The notes under the pieces: model-generated
Database searches by the model: none
Told to the model about the DNA's origin: nothing
Seen by the model: only the letters and a program-made list of their open reading frames with translations
Origin: Gammaproteobacteria bacterium
GTDB lineage: Bacteria > Pseudomonadota > Gammaproteobacteria > Enterobacterales > Psychrobiaceae
Direction of reading: 5' to 3'
Length of the DNA: 64,000 nt
Assembly (NCBI GenBank): GCA_013214945.1
Contig: JABSRT010000001.1
Coordinates: forward strand, 91,805-155,804
Part shown: piece after piece, positions 9,803 through 18,979 of the stretch
Position numbering within the stretch: position 1 is the first letter of the stretch
Layout of the letters: each line of letters opens with the position of its first letter
Made by a program: the position numbers and the translations under genes

Positions 9803-10135
9803 ATGTTTGAAAGGAAAACTAAAATATTGGTTGTTGATAATTTTTAAAAACTTAGGTTATGATCATGTCAAACAGGCTGGCAATAGTCGAAGCACTTGAA
9901 AAATGGGGATTACGGTTTAATTATTTCAGAATGGAATATGCCCGATATCGACGGCTTAAGATTGATAAAAGCGATTCGTTCTAATAACTTCTATCGAGAC
10001 ATTTCCGTGTTAATGATCACCGCAGAAATGAAACGTGAACAGGTAATTTCGGTTACTCAAGCAAGAGTTGATGGTTATATTGGTAAACCTTTTTCAGCAC
10101 AAGATCTCAAAGAAAAAACTACAATTGGTTTATAA
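9803..10135 (+). pseudogene. cheY: Decayed CheY-like chemotaxis receiver
   Basis: The start reads MFERKTKILVVDN, like the CheY N-terminus, then hits a TAA after one more Phe. A stretch resembling NLGYDHVKQAGNS continues in another frame. From about 9896 the original frame resumes with the phospho-acceptor region ISEWNMPDIDGL and the later blocks LMITAEMKREQV and DGYIGKPFSAQDLKEK. Compared with CheY (about 129 residues), roughly ten codons after VVDN are lost and two compensating frameshifts are present. The acidic pair is also changed from DD to DN. A multi-lesion pseudogene of a polar-flagellar cheY duplicate is the best reading. Confidence 0.85.
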
Positions 10136-10202
10136 TAAATGATAAAAACCAACCAACTTGAGCTATTTCTTTTGGAATATAACTCATGAGCCTAGGTTAA
10201 GC

Positions 10203-10229
10203 GTGCCAATTGTCTTAAACTATTGGCAC
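10203..10229. terminator. Weak hairpin between the cheY remnant and the CBS gene
   Basis: GTGCCAAT (10203-10210) and ATTGGCAC (10222-10229) form an 8-bp perfect stem with an 11-base loop, 17 bases past the CBS-protein stop on its transcript. No strong T-tract follows on either strand, so the terminator role is tentative. Confidence 0.3.
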
Positions 10230-10245
10230 CATAATAATGGCTAGG

Positions 10246-10677
10246 TTATACCATTCGAGCGTGACCTTTGGCATAACCAGCGTTTAAATGGATATCTATC
10301 GCTTTTAAAACATCACGACGGGTAATAATGCCCAACAGAATATTATTTGCATCAACCACCGGATATATTTTAGGTTTTTGGCCCGTCATGGTTTTGGCTA
10401 TTTCTAGAATCGAATCTTCGGGGCTCACGGTTAACACCTCATCGCGCATTTTGTCGGCGACTATGGTGTGAGACTCACCAAAATAGGTTGCTTCTAACAT
10501 AGTAGATAAGCAGTCTTGCTCAGACAAAAAACCAATCACGTGCTTATTGTCGTCTAATACGGGGCCACCAATTTGGGCCTTGGTAAGAAATAACTCAACG
10601 GCTTCAGCAATCGGCATATCTTTTTTAAAAGTAGCAGGTTGGTAGGTCATATATTCGGAAACTTTTAGTGACTTCAT
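10246..10677 (-). CDS. CBS-domain pair protein
   Basis: A 143-residue soluble protein made of two CBS motifs (about residues 8-62 and 78-135), with hallmarks PIAEAVELFLTKAQIGGPVLDDNKHVIGFLSEQDCL and VVDANNILLGIITRRDVLKAI. CBS pairs bind adenosyl ligands and act as energy or redox sensors, often regulating a partner in trans. It is monocistronic here, so no partner can be named. The ATG start at 10677 is preceded by an AAGGAGATTAC element, a good ribosome binding site. Confidence 0.9.
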   Translation of the reverse strand: MKSLKVSEYMTYQPATFKKDMPIAEAVELFLTKAQIGGPVLDDNKHVIGFLSEQDCLSTMLEATYFGESHTIVADKMRDEVLTVSPEDSILEIAKTMTGQKPKIYPVVDANNILLGIITRRDVLKAIDIHLNAGYAKGHARMV

Positions 10678-10848
10678 CAGGTAATCTCCTTGGACTATTA
10701 ATTTAGCTTAGACTGTTTTTAACCAAAAAGCTCCAAATAAAATCAGCAAGTTTATGGTGCCATCATTTGACTCGTACACGGGGTTATTTAGCGCTAAGTT
10801 AGTTGGACTAACATAGCGTTAAATACAAGCATATCAATACTATTGTTG

Positions 10849-11811
10849 CTAGTTTTGGTTTATTTCACGTTCGGCTAAGGCTAAGTCTAATGTCGCTTTT
10901 AATAATTTGTATAATCTGATTGACGCATCAATTTCGGTTTTACGATTGGTCAAACTTTCAATGTTAAGGCCAAGCGGAATATTAAGCGGCATGCAGGCTT
11001 CAATAATTTGTTCCAGGTTCGAGCGACAAACTTTGATTGATTCAGCCAACGGGTTGTTCGATTCTAAAATGCGCCAGCGCGTGGCATCTGGCACAGAAAT
11101 ACCAAGCCAGGTCATAAAATCAAGCGTGGTTTCGCTGCCACATGGGGTAAAGGTTAATATAATACGCCGCGGTGCAATACCCAGTGCACGGCACTCTCGA
11201 GCATAATTAGCCAGCATGTCTATGGTGGCGGGGGCATTATAAACTGCTTGAGAAATAAAATATTGGCAGCCCATGTGATCTTTCTCGATCAAGCGCAGGT
11301 GTTCATTACCTTTTGCTGCGTGACGCTCTGCAATGGTGACACCACCGAGGTAATAATCATTACGGTGCTGCTGTTGCACTTCGTAAGCTTGCTTAAGTGT
11401 TAATGATTGTTGGCCTTTTGAAGATGGACTGCCGACCAAAACAATGTCCCTCACGCCATAAAGTTGCCAACTGTTGTCGAGCCAGGTCGAAAACTCTGCC
11501 TCATCACGTTGCGAGACACTTTTGTAGGTAATAACAGGTTTTGATGATTTATTATTGAGAATTTGCGAATAATGGCAAGGCTCAAATGTTTTGGCAAACG
11601 GAAATGGTCGTTTAACATCGGTGCGACTAGCTTCGTCTTGAATGTCGTACACAATCAGACCATCAAATTCAACTTTATCGAGGCGGGCCAATAATTTTTC
11701 AGCAACTTGCTCAACCTGTTCTAGCGGGGTAGTCGCTCGAGGTGGCGTGGTACCAATGAAATAAACACCAAAATTGGCATCTGAAGATTTTGCGTGTAAT
11801 ACAGAGTCCAT
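10849..11811 (-). CDS. Methylenetetrahydrofolate reductase-like (MetF family) protein
   Basis: A 320-residue TIM-barrel-type protein. Blocks typical of the MTHFR superfamily are DGLIVYDIQDEASRTDVKRPFPF (about residues 50-73), a GVTIAERH strand-loop near 157, the QYFISQAVYNA segment near 183 and an ILTFTPCGS segment near 219. The family reduces 5,10-methylene-THF to 5-methyl-THF with FAD. This variant is divergent from E. coli MetF and may act on another folate or flavin reaction. It stands alone between the CBS gene and the divergent Gre-like gene. Confidence 0.65.
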   Translation of the reverse strand: MDSVLHAKSSDANFGVYFIGTTPPRATTPLEQVEQVAEKLLARLDKVEFDGLIVYDIQDEASRTDVKRPFPFAKTFEPCHYSQILNNKSSKPVITYKSVSQRDEAEFSTWLDNSWQLYGVRDIVLVGSPSSKGQQSLTLKQAYEVQQQHRNDYYLGGVTIAERHAAKGNEHLRLIEKDHMGCQYFISQAVYNAPATIDMLANYARECRALGIAPRRIILTFTPCGSETTLDFMTWLGISVPDATRWRILESNNPLAESIKVCRSNLEQIIEACMPLNIPLGLNIESLTNRKTEIDASIRLYKLLKATLDLALAEREINQN

Positions 11812-11975
11812 CTAAATCTTATCGTCTTGAATTAATTAATCATAAATATACCATTTTACATGGCTTGTTATTAGTCTTGGCAGCGAATTGTCACTAAAAC
11901 TTTAGTCGATAGAGTGCGCTATTTGTTATCATATTCTGTCCTATCGATAGAACGTTTGGTAACTTTGGAAAACTA

Positions 11976-12473
11976 ATGAACAAGACTGCACTGTTTAATC
12001 TAGTAATAAACGAGTTGGAACAAGCATATGATGGTGCAGTCGCTGCTGCAGCCCGCGCGCACGCAAGTGCAACTAATGGTGAGAGTGTTGCGGAAAATAA
12101 GTACGATACATTTGGCTTAGAAGCCTCTTATTTGGCGCAAGGACAGTCGATTCGGGTTGAGCAATGTCGCACAGAGCTTGAACAGTTTAAGACCATGACT
12201 AATTCACTTAATGCTAAGCCTGACAGTGAGTTGGTGGAAAAAGTTGAATTAGGCAGTTTGGTCACGGTGATCAATGAAGATGACAAGCTGCGGATCTTTT
12301 TACTGGGTCCATCGGCCGCTGGGCTGACCTTGAAATACGAGCAACTCGAGATTACTTGCATTACGTCACAATCCCCCATTGGTCAGGTCTTGCTAGGCAA
12401 AGAAATTGATCAAGAATTCGAATTGAAAATTGGGCCTAATACTCAGACTTTTGAAGTGATTGCTTTAACTTAA
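11976..12473 (+). CDS. GreA/GreB-family transcription factor-like protein
   Basis: A 165-residue protein with the Gre architecture: an N-terminal helical region (about 1-80) followed by the FKBP-like GreA/B C-terminal domain (about 90-160), with SPIGQVLLGKEIDQEFEL matching the family's SPLGRALLGK signature. Gre factors bind in the RNA polymerase secondary channel. The N-terminal part differs from true GreA/GreB and does not show a clear acidic coiled-coil tip, so cleavage stimulation cannot be assumed. It ends at a strong bidirectional terminator shared with fadL. Confidence 0.75.
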   Translation: MNKTALFNLVINELEQAYDGAVAAAARAHASATNGESVAENKYDTFGLEASYLAQGQSIRVEQCRTELEQFKTMTNSLNAKPDSELVEKVELGSLVTVINEDDKLRIFLLGPSAAGLTLKYEQLEITCITSQSPIGQVLLGKEIDQEFELKIGPNTQTFEVIALT

Positions 12474-12534
12474 CCAGTGAAGATTAAATCATGAGTATCA
12501 ATAGAACAGCATTGATGAATAGGTCTGAATTAAA

Positions 12535-12572
12535 AATGCCGCCGTTAGGTCAATCGACTTAACGGCGGCATT
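12535..12572. terminator. Bidirectional intrinsic terminator between gre-like gene and fadL
   Basis: AATGCCGCCGTTA and TAACGGCGGCATT form a perfect 13-bp GC-rich stem with a 12-base loop. TTTTCTTTT follows on the plus strand and TTTTTAA on the minus strand, so it should terminate both convergent genes. Confidence 0.92.
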
Positions 12573-12603
12573 TTCTTTTAAACCTCAGCTATTGGAGGTT
12601 AGT

Positions 12604-13854
12604 TTAGAACTGGTAGTTGTATTGCAGACCATAAAGCAGGGCGTTTGCTCGGGTAGTCGCATTAACTTGTGCGAGCAGAGCGCCAGAGCTGCTAAGTTGT
12701 TGCTCTTCGACTTGGGTATCTTTACCCATTAGGTAGGTTAAACCAAAATCAATAGTGCTGTTTGAGGCCATCGTGTAGCTAAAACCGGCCGAAAACCATT
12801 GACGGTCAGAATCTGGAATGGCAATAGATTTTATTTGATCCACTGCGCCCATGTCATACATATAACCAGTACGAATGGTCCACTGCTTATTTAATTTATG
12901 AGTCGCACCTACTGATAAATGCCAAGTATTTCGCCAGTTATATTCTTTAATTACCCCACCTGGGCCAACAAATTGATCGGTCGCTAAGACATCAAAGTTG
13001 CTCCACTGAATAAACTGAGCTGAATAATGTACCGCCGTTTGCGCCGTTAATTGATGAAAACCAGAAAACTCAGCCATTGACGGCAACGGGATATCTAAGG
13101 TGTCATTATCAAATTGCATGTTTGCAATGGTAAAGTCACCATCGGTCGCAATTGTTGGACTATAACGATAACTTAAGCCGAAACGGTTATTGGCATCAAG
13201 CTCATAAACCACCCCTACATGCCAACCAAGACCAATACCATCCGCTTCGATATCAAGTGCGGTGTAAGTCCCAGCCCCAGTCTCTGTCTCACGGTGTAAT
13301 TCGCCCGACGCTAAAATAACATCTAGGCCCACGCCGATGCTCACTTGCTCATTAATACGGTAGGCAACACTGCTTTGCAAGTTTACGCTGCTGACTACGG
13401 TGGTGCCGCCGAAAATGCTGGCTGCAAAGTCGCTATCATACTTAGTCGTGGTGGCAAAATTGGAATAGGCACCAAAACCGACCGTCCATTGCTCATCAAT
13501 CGGGTGAACAATAAAAATATTGGGCGCGACATTAGTGCCACTTATATCGTTAACATCCGCTAAATCTACTGTCGTGTAGTCAGTGCCATTAAAGAAAGTA
13601 AACTCAGAGTTTTTTAGTGTGACATCAGTGTCTAATATTATTGCACCAAGGCTTAGTTCGGTCGTTTTAAATAACGCCATCGATGCTGGGTTACGTGCCA
13701 TTGCTGATGCATTATCAGCAATCACAGCATCACCTGCATATGCGCGGCCTAAACCAGTTGCTGACTGGCTGTTAAGTTGAAAACCTGCGGCAAGCGTTTG
13801 AGTGCTAATTAATGCAAGAGAAAGGGTAATTAGTGACTTATTAAACAATTTCAT
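12604..13854 (-). CDS. fadL: Outer-membrane long-chain fatty acid transporter (FadL/OmpP1 family)
   Basis: A 416-residue beta-barrel protein that takes up long-chain fatty acids or other hydrophobic molecules. The ATG at 13854 (MKLFNKSLITLSLAL) was chosen because it gives a normal signal peptide of about 22 residues, cleaved before AGFQLNSQSATGLGRAYAGDA, the family's conserved mature N-terminus including its NPASM motif near residue 57. An upstream in-frame Met at 13884 would add ten charged residues. The C-terminal Phe (LQYNYQF) fits BAM-dependent assembly. A FadR-like operator lies just upstream. Confidence 0.93.
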   Translation of the reverse strand: MKLFNKSLITLSLALISTQTLAAGFQLNSQSATGLGRAYAGDAVIADNASAMARNPASMALFKTTELSLGAIILDTDVTLKNSEFTFFNGTDYTTVDLADVNDISGTNVAPNIFIVHPIDEQWTVGFGAYSNFATTTKYDSDFAASIFGGTTVVSSVNLQSSVAYRINEQVSIGVGLDVILASGELHRETETGAGTYTALDIEADGIGLGWHVGVVYELDANNRFGLSYRYSPTIATDGDFTIANMQFDNDTLDIPLPSMAEFSGFHQLTAQTAVHYSAQFIQWSNFDVLATDQFVGPGGVIKEYNWRNTWHLSVGATHKLNKQWTIRTGYMYDMGAVDQIKSIAIPDSDRQWFSAGFSYTMASNSTIDFGLTYLMGKDTQVEEQQLSSSGALLAQVNATTRANALLYGLQYNYQF

Positions 13855-13906
13855 TTTTATCTTCTTAGGAGATTTTGACAGCATACTAGGGACTCTCTAT
13901 TACACA

Positions 13907-13923
13907 AACAACTCCGACCAGAT
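13907..13923 (-). promoter_or_regulatory. Candidate FadR operator upstream of fadL
   Basis: The minus strand reads ATCTGGTCGGAGTTGTT. This agrees with the FadR consensus (ANCTGGTCCGACNTGTT) at nearly every fixed base and closely resembles the E. coli fabA and fadB sites. It sits 53-69 bases upstream of the fadL start, where repression by FadR and relief by acyl-CoA would be expected. No fadR gene is in the window. Confidence 0.65.
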
Positions 13924-14234
13924 CGTTTGGCTAACACTTGTACGTTAAAAGTATGTTAAATAACCAAGGCTTGCTTGCTAGGCTAGTTAAGCCGTAATGC
14001 TTATCTATTGTACTTACTTACTTTGATCAGCGAACGAAGGTGAATTGTTGTTGTAATTTTGTTAATGAGAGTATTTACTCTTAAAATTTAAGTGAGTAAA
14101 TAATAGCCTCTTTTTCGCGTTTGTTGATATCAAGTGGGCGGATCGTAATTGCTAGAGGCTGCATAATCTATTTGTCATGCTTATTTTTAGTCTAATCTTA
14201 ATTTTTCTTATCTTATCTGTGCAGAGGAAAGAAG
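13924..14234. other. Divergent intergenic region fadL / small lipoprotein
   Basis: No gene was seen. It holds an inverted repeat, TATTTACTC (14072-14080) and GAGTAAATA (14094-14102), with a 13-base spacer, which may be an operator. The rest is AT-rich sequence. Confidence 0.4.
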
Positions 14235-14576
14235 GTGAAAACTATTTTATATGTAATATCTTTGTCGGCAGCACTAACTGGATGTTACACCACTGAAATT
14301 ATTAAGCCGAGAGACAACCAGGTTGTCGGCGCGGTTGAGTGTAAGGTCTGTTCAAAAGAAATCGGTGAAACTTATCAAGCAATAGATTTATCAACATTAA
14401 AATCAACCATCACCAATGCCAATTCTAATGATCTAATTTATCGAGATAATGGCGTTACAAATGTGCCTGATACTCAGCGGTTGGAAACAGGAGAAAAAAA
14501 CATTCTGCTAGAAATAAATGTTCTGGACAGGTACTCAATTGAAATCGATAGTACAAAAAGCGTACTAACAGAGTAA
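14235..14576 (+). CDS. Small predicted lipoprotein of unknown function
   Basis: A 113-residue protein starting at GTG, with AGAGGAAAG upstream as a good ribosome binding site. The N-terminus MKTILYVISLSAALTGCY is a lipoprotein signal with lipobox LTGC, so Cys17 would be lipidated. Tyr at +2 does not signal inner-membrane retention, so the outer membrane is likely. A CKVC pair near residue 37 could bind metal or form a disulfide. I do not recognise the family. Confidence 0.6.
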   Translation: MKTILYVISLSAALTGCYTTEIIKPRDNQVVGAVECKVCSKEIGETYQAIDLSTLKSTITNANSNDLIYRDNGVTNVPDTQRLETGEKNILLEINVLDRYSIEIDSTKSVLTE

Positions 14577-15105
14577 TAATGAAAGGCCTGCACAATCTTG
14601 ATTACTAGGTCTAGCACCACAGCTATTTTCAATTGAAACACTCGATAAAAGTCAAAAAATAAGCGAGCAATGTAATTGGCGCGGTTAGCTCTGCCATTTT
14701 TGACTAGTCAGGTAAGTTCACCATTTCATTCGAAAAAAGCCGTGAAAATAAAATGGATTAGGGTAAGTGCTGGCTAGTTTTTTGTTTTGGTTAGGTTATG
14801 CATTTGTGAAGTTATGATAAATCTGACAATGGCCACAATTAATTGTCGTTAATTTTATATCTAGCTATACGCCTGTTAGTAATGGTTAGCGCCGTACGGC
14901 TGTAAAGGTATTGTTACTGACTTGTATCTAAAACTTTAGTATTATGTTTTTTAATTAATGAGCGGCTTTTTGAGCATTTAACTCTAAAATAGGGAATATA
15001 TATAGACATTGGTCTAGCCTCTATTTAAGATAACGCCGTTATTTTGCCTTTACGCAACAATAATAAAAATTGAAATTATTAGAATAATAATCAAAGGAAA
15101 TTAAT
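14577..15105. other. Long intergenic region before the AGCS symporter
   Basis: This 529-base stretch has no convincing gene on either strand. I looked for a glycine riboswitch, often found before AGCS genes, and did not find its conserved core. The ribosome binding site AAAGGAAATTA sits directly before the downstream ATG. Confidence 0.4.
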
Positions 15106-16686
15106 ATGAAAAGAATACGGGAATTTATGTCTGTATTTCTATTGGCCTTTAGCACTAGTGCTTTTGCAGAAGAAACAAGTGCGTTTGGGCAAACTGTTGC
15201 TGATCTCAGCAAAGCTGTCGATGGATTTTTTAATGACTATACTGGCTGGTTCGTTGGTTTAATCTTTAAAAGTGTACCTGTTGGCGATGCTAACTTCCCA
15301 ATTATCGTTGGCTGGTTATTATTAGCTGCTTTAATCTTTACCGTTTATTTTGGTTTCGTGCAGTTTAGACGTGCTGGAATGGCGATTGATATCGTTAAGG
15401 GTAAATATACCGATCCTAACTCTAAAGACGAAGGTGAGGTTTCTCACTTCCAAGCATTAACTACTGCGCTTTCAGGTACTGTCGGTCTTGGTAACATTGC
15501 CGGTGTTGGTGCTGCGTTAGCTATCGGTGGTCCTGGTGCAACTTTCTGGATGATTATGTGTGGCCTATTAGGCATGGCATCAAAATTCTGTGAATGTACT
15601 TTAGGTGTTAAATACCGCACAATTTTACCATCAGGTGTTGTATCCGGTGGCCCAATGTATTACTTAAGCCAAGGACTAAGCGAAAAAGGTCTTGGCGGTT
15701 TAGGTAAAGCACTGGCAATTGGTTTTGCATTAATGTGTATTTTGGGTGCTTTGGGCGGCGGTAACATGTTCCAGGCTAACCAAGCACACGCAATGTTGAC
15801 TTACGCTTTTGATGTACCAAGTGAATACGGTGTTATCACTGGTGTTGTACTAGCTGCATTAGTATTTTCGGTTATCGTTGGTGGCATGCCTTCAATTGCT
15901 TCTGTTACAGAACGTGTGGTTCCGTGGATGGCAGTATTGTATGTTGGTATGGCGCTTATTGTAATTATTGTCAATATTGACCAAGTCGGTCCTGCATTTA
16001 GCGCAATCTTTGACGGTGCGTTTACTGGTGCTGGTGTTGCTGGTGGTGCAATTGGTGCATTAATTCAAGGCTTAAAACGTGCAACGTTCTCTAACGAAGC
16101 CGGTGTTGGTTCTGCTGCAATCGCTCACTCAGCGGTTAAAACTAAAGAACCTGTTACAGAAGGCTTAGTATCATTACTAGAACCATTTATTGATACTGTT
16201 GTTATTTGTACCATGACTGCATTGGTTATTACGATTGCTGGCCTAAACGCTGCTCCATATAATGGTGAAGGTTTAACTGGTGTTACACTAACAGCTGCAT
16301 CATTTACCGCTACAGCGGGTGTATTTAAATATTTATTAGCATTAGCTGTTGTTATGTTTGCTTTCTCAACGATGATCTCATGGTCATACTACGGATTAAA
16401 AGCATGGACTTACCTATTTGGTGAAGGCAAAACTACAGAATTGGTTTTTAAAATTATTTTCTGTGTGTTTGTTGTTATCGGTGCGACGATTCAGTTTGGT
16501 GCAGTAATTGACTTCTCTGATGCTGCTATCTTTGCAATGTCTATCTTTAACATCATCGGCCTATACTTCTTAATGCCTGTAGTGAAGAAAGAGTTAAAAT
16601 CTTTCATTGCTCGCGTAGAATCTGGTGAGATCAAAACTTACGATACTAAAGAGGTTCAACAGGGTTCAAAAAAATCGACTAGCTAA
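15106..16686 (+). CDS. Sodium:alanine/glycine symporter (AGCS family)
   Basis: A 526-residue multi-pass transporter importing alanine or glycine with Na+. Family blocks are GTVGLGNIAGVGAALAIGGPGATFWM near residues 125-150, GGPMYYL near 182 and KRATFSNEAGVGSAAIAHSA near 325-345, the latter two being typical AGCS signatures. An N-terminal signal-like segment (about 1-22) ending in AFAEE precedes the first mature helix, as in other marine AGCS proteins. The gene is monocistronic, with a strong ribosome binding site and a strong terminator. Confidence 0.93.
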   Translation: MKRIREFMSVFLLAFSTSAFAEETSAFGQTVADLSKAVDGFFNDYTGWFVGLIFKSVPVGDANFPIIVGWLLLAALIFTVYFGFVQFRRAGMAIDIVKGKYTDPNSKDEGEVSHFQALTTALSGTVGLGNIAGVGAALAIGGPGATFWMIMCGLLGMASKFCECTLGVKYRTILPSGVVSGGPMYYLSQGLSEKGLGGLGKALAIGFALMCILGALGGGNMFQANQAHAMLTYAFDVPSEYGVITGVVLAALVFSVIVGGMPSIASVTERVVPWMAVLYVGMALIVIIVNIDQVGPAFSAIFDGAFTGAGVAGGAIGALIQGLKRATFSNEAGVGSAAIAHSAVKTKEPVTEGLVSLLEPFIDTVVICTMTALVITIAGLNAAPYNGEGLTGVTLTAASFTATAGVFKYLLALAVVMFAFSTMISWSYYGLKAWTYLFGEGKTTELVFKIIFCVFVVIGATIQFGAVIDFSDAAIFAMSIFNIIGLYFLMPVVKKELKSFIARVESGEIKTYDTKEVQQGSKKSTS

Positions 16687-16698
16687 TCGTACATTATA

Positions 16699-16724
16699 AA
16701 AAAACCCGCTACGGCGGGTTTTTT
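16699..16724 (+). terminator. Intrinsic terminator of the AGCS gene
   Basis: CCCGC (16705-16709) and GCGGG (16714-16718) with loop TACG are extended by A-tract/T-tract pairing on both sides. This is a canonical terminator 12 bases past the stop codon. Confidence 0.93.
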
Positions 16725-16770
16725 ATTTTCAGCTACACGATTAATGTATATTACTAAATAAAGGGTCAAG

Positions 16771-17337
16771 ATGAGCGAAAGTGATTATTATCAAGTTGAT
16801 TTGAACCGGACGTTGGTTCAAGACGGTCCTAAGTTTTTATCGCATACATTAATTGTAAAAGGTGATGTGGCACATTTGAGGCCAACGATTAGTTCAATGA
16901 TGTTTTGTATGATATATATTGTTGTTGGTTCGTTTTTAATTTGTTTAGCAGCCTATCTTTTATTTTCATCTAGCAAGTATGATCTCGCGATCTTTGTTGG
17001 CGGCTTCGGCATAGCAATTTCGACTTTTGGTATATCATTAATCCAACCATTTTTAAGCCACGCTAGTTTTAATCGAAAATTGGGGATTTTTAGTAACCGT
17101 AAAGACCGAAATGTTAAGTTGCGGCATATCATTTCTTTGCAAATCAACAATAAAATTATTCAGCGAAAACATGCGTTAAGTTATCCTTGTTTTGAATTGA
17201 ATTTACTGACTCAACATGGTCGTCGCATTAATATTTTAAATCATAATGATCAGCATCAGCTTTTAAATGATGCACAACTGTTAGCCGATTTTTTGCAGGT
17301 TGAAGTCAATGATTGCCGTCGAGAAATTATTTTATAA
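16771..17337 (+). CDS. Two-helix membrane protein of unknown function
   Basis: A 188-residue protein with two adjacent membrane helices (about residues 43-66 and 73-95) and a charged C-terminal domain (about 105-188) whose strand-rich pattern is reminiscent of PH-like membrane proteins. I do not recognise a named family. It starts 46 bases after the AGCS terminator, has AAGGGTCAAG as a modest ribosome binding site, and has no operon partner. Confidence 0.6.
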   Translation: MSESDYYQVDLNRTLVQDGPKFLSHTLIVKGDVAHLRPTISSMMFCMIYIVVGSFLICLAAYLLFSSSKYDLAIFVGGFGIAISTFGISLIQPFLSHASFNRKLGIFSNRKDRNVKLRHIISLQINNKIIQRKHALSYPCFELNLLTQHGRRINILNHNDQHQLLNDAQLLADFLQVEVNDCRREIIL

Positions 17338-17730
17338 AGCGGAGATGTTGGTGATCTAGTATATATAAATACTGATAGCATCATAAATAACGCTCCATGG
17401 ATATTCATTTCCTTTGACTAAGTTTCAAAAATGGCACTGAGCACAATGGATGCTCCTTCATTTTATTAACTAGCTATGACTTGTAACGAACACTGACAGA
17501 ACGTATCGTTGCAAATACAATTATCGACAATCTTCCTGATGTCGTATACCTTCTACCAATGACAAAACCGCTTAAGCTCAATAGCCATATATTGGTATTC
17601 GAGCACCTTATTTAAACTAATTTTTGCTGCGCACAACAAGATCATATTTAATGCAATGGCTATAAACTCCGTTGGCGTTATTGTTGTGATCGCGAGTTGT
17701 GATTGTTGCCTAAAATATTAATTTCGCTCG
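17338..17730. other. Intergenic region before the COQ4-like gene
   Basis: About 400 bases without a recognisable gene, RNA or mobile element. It ends in the palindrome at 17731-17746. Confidence 0.4.
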
Positions 17731-17746
17731 CCACTAATATTAGTGG
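17731..17746. promoter_or_regulatory. 16-bp perfect palindrome upstream of the COQ4-like gene
   Basis: CCACTAATATTAGTGG is an uninterrupted palindrome (8-bp half-sites) lying 21-36 bases upstream of the proposed start at 17767. The size and position suit an operator for a small dimeric repressor. No T-tract follows. The regulator is unknown. Confidence 0.4.
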
Positions 17747-17766
17747 TCACCAATAGAACATACAAT

Positions 17767-18384
17767 ATGACAATAAAACATGAGTTAGAACTATTTTATA
17801 ACCGAGTTGGCTTTGGACAAACACTTGGCAAGCGGCCACTAACGGTTGCCGTGTATACGGGCTGCTTGCTGGTGCCATTACCGAATATTGAAGCCAGACA
17901 TAAATATCTGAAATATCATGATATTCATCATTTAGTTAACGATTATAGTGTCGGCCGGATTGGCGAAGGCGAGGTTAGCGCATGGGAATTGGGCACCGGC
18001 TCATTTTTAAACAGTCCTTTATTAGGCATTATGAACCTCATTGCCCTCTCGACGGGTTTAGTGCTGCAGCCAAAGCGGATGTGGTTGGCGTATGTGCGAG
18101 GTTGTCAGAGTAAAAATCTATATAGCGCTAAAGTCCGACAAGCCGTGGATAGTGAGCAATGGTTAAGTATTGCTGAAATAAAAAATGATATTGTCGAAAT
18201 CAAAGGCACTAAATTACCAACGATGTTACGAACGCTAGAATTCGCAACTTATTGCGTAGCTGCTATGCTAATTCATGCAGCAATCGCAATTCCTGCGCTG
18301 ATATTGCGTATTGGCACTGATATGGTGTTAAAAAAAGACATTATCAAAGCATTTAAGCCGGTGATCCGAACCGATCTCTATTAA
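17767..18384 (+). CDS. COQ4-like protein (HDxxH-x11-E metal-binding motif)
   Basis: A 205-residue protein carrying an exact copy of the COQ4 metal motif: H51-D52, H55, then eleven residues to E67. COQ4 proteins act in ubiquinone biosynthesis, in the oxidative decarboxylation at ring carbon C1. Bacterial homologs exist but their role is less clear, because most gammaproteobacteria use the UbiI/H/F-UbiJ/K pathway. Two hydrophobic segments (about 85-103 and 160-185) suggest membrane association. The ATG at 17767 is preferred; a GTG at 17743 lies inside the palindrome. The two genes after it are broken. Confidence 0.7.
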   Translation: MTIKHELELFYNRVGFGQTLGKRPLTVAVYTGCLLVPLPNIEARHKYLKYHDIHHLVNDYSVGRIGEGEVSAWELGTGSFLNSPLLGIMNLIALSTGLVLQPKRMWLAYVRGCQSKNLYSAKVRQAVDSEQWLSIAEIKNDIVEIKGTKLPTMLRTLEFATYCVAAMLIHAAIAIPALILRIGTDMVLKKDIIKAFKPVIRTDLY

Positions 18385-18410
18385 GCATCGTATGAACTTG
18401 AGAAGAAGCT

Positions 18411-18946
18411 ATGGGAAAATACAATTATCTACCCTTGTTTCGAGTGGCTAACACGCCAATTCGAATGCATTGGTCCTTGTGCTGTGTATTAGCATTTTCC
18501 TGTATGCTTCGGTCAATGATATCGCTATTTTATTAGGCGCCGTATCATTTTGGTCAATCATGTTAATTCACGAATTAGGCCACATGGTTGTAGCGAGCAA
18601 ACTTGGGCTTAAAACCTATCGAATTGATTTGGCTTAAATCCATGGCTTATGTGTTTATAAGCACGCGCCAACGGATTATGATAATTACCTCGTTGCGTGG
18701 GGAGGCGTGCTAGCTCAAGCCGTATTCTTTGTGCCGAGTATTATTATTTACCTATTATTTTGCCAGTATTTACCGTGGTTTATTACCATTCACATCTTAT
18801 TTTTAGGTTTTTATAGCGCTTTAATTGCCATTTTTAATCTACTTCCCGTGAAGTTCCTCGATGGCGGAACATGTTGGAAAGCGATTCCTTTGTATTTAAT
18901 CGCCCAATTAACTCTGGCTATCAGAGTCATTTTTAAAGTCCACTAA
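18411..18946 (+). pseudogene. Broken M50-family (site-2 protease-like) membrane metallopeptidase
   Basis: The frame opens MGKYNYLPLFRVANTPIRMHW, typical of the N-terminus of M50 proteases, and ends at a TAG near 18535. The continuing homology is in another frame, with the zinc motif HELGH (codons from 18569) and, after an in-frame TAA at 18635, NLLPVKFLDGG, the second metal-binding motif. There is thus one frameshift near 18480 and one nonsense codon. All catalytic residues survive in the DNA but cannot be made as one protein. It lies 27 bases after the COQ4-like gene and may once have been its operon partner. Confidence 0.85.
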
Positions 18947-18979
18947 TATAGTGCTGATAAAGTCATACTAAGAGACGTT

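Noticed and set aside
14577..15105. Possible glycine riboswitch before the AGCS symporter
   Set aside because: The conserved aptamer core and tandem arrangement were not found in the leader.
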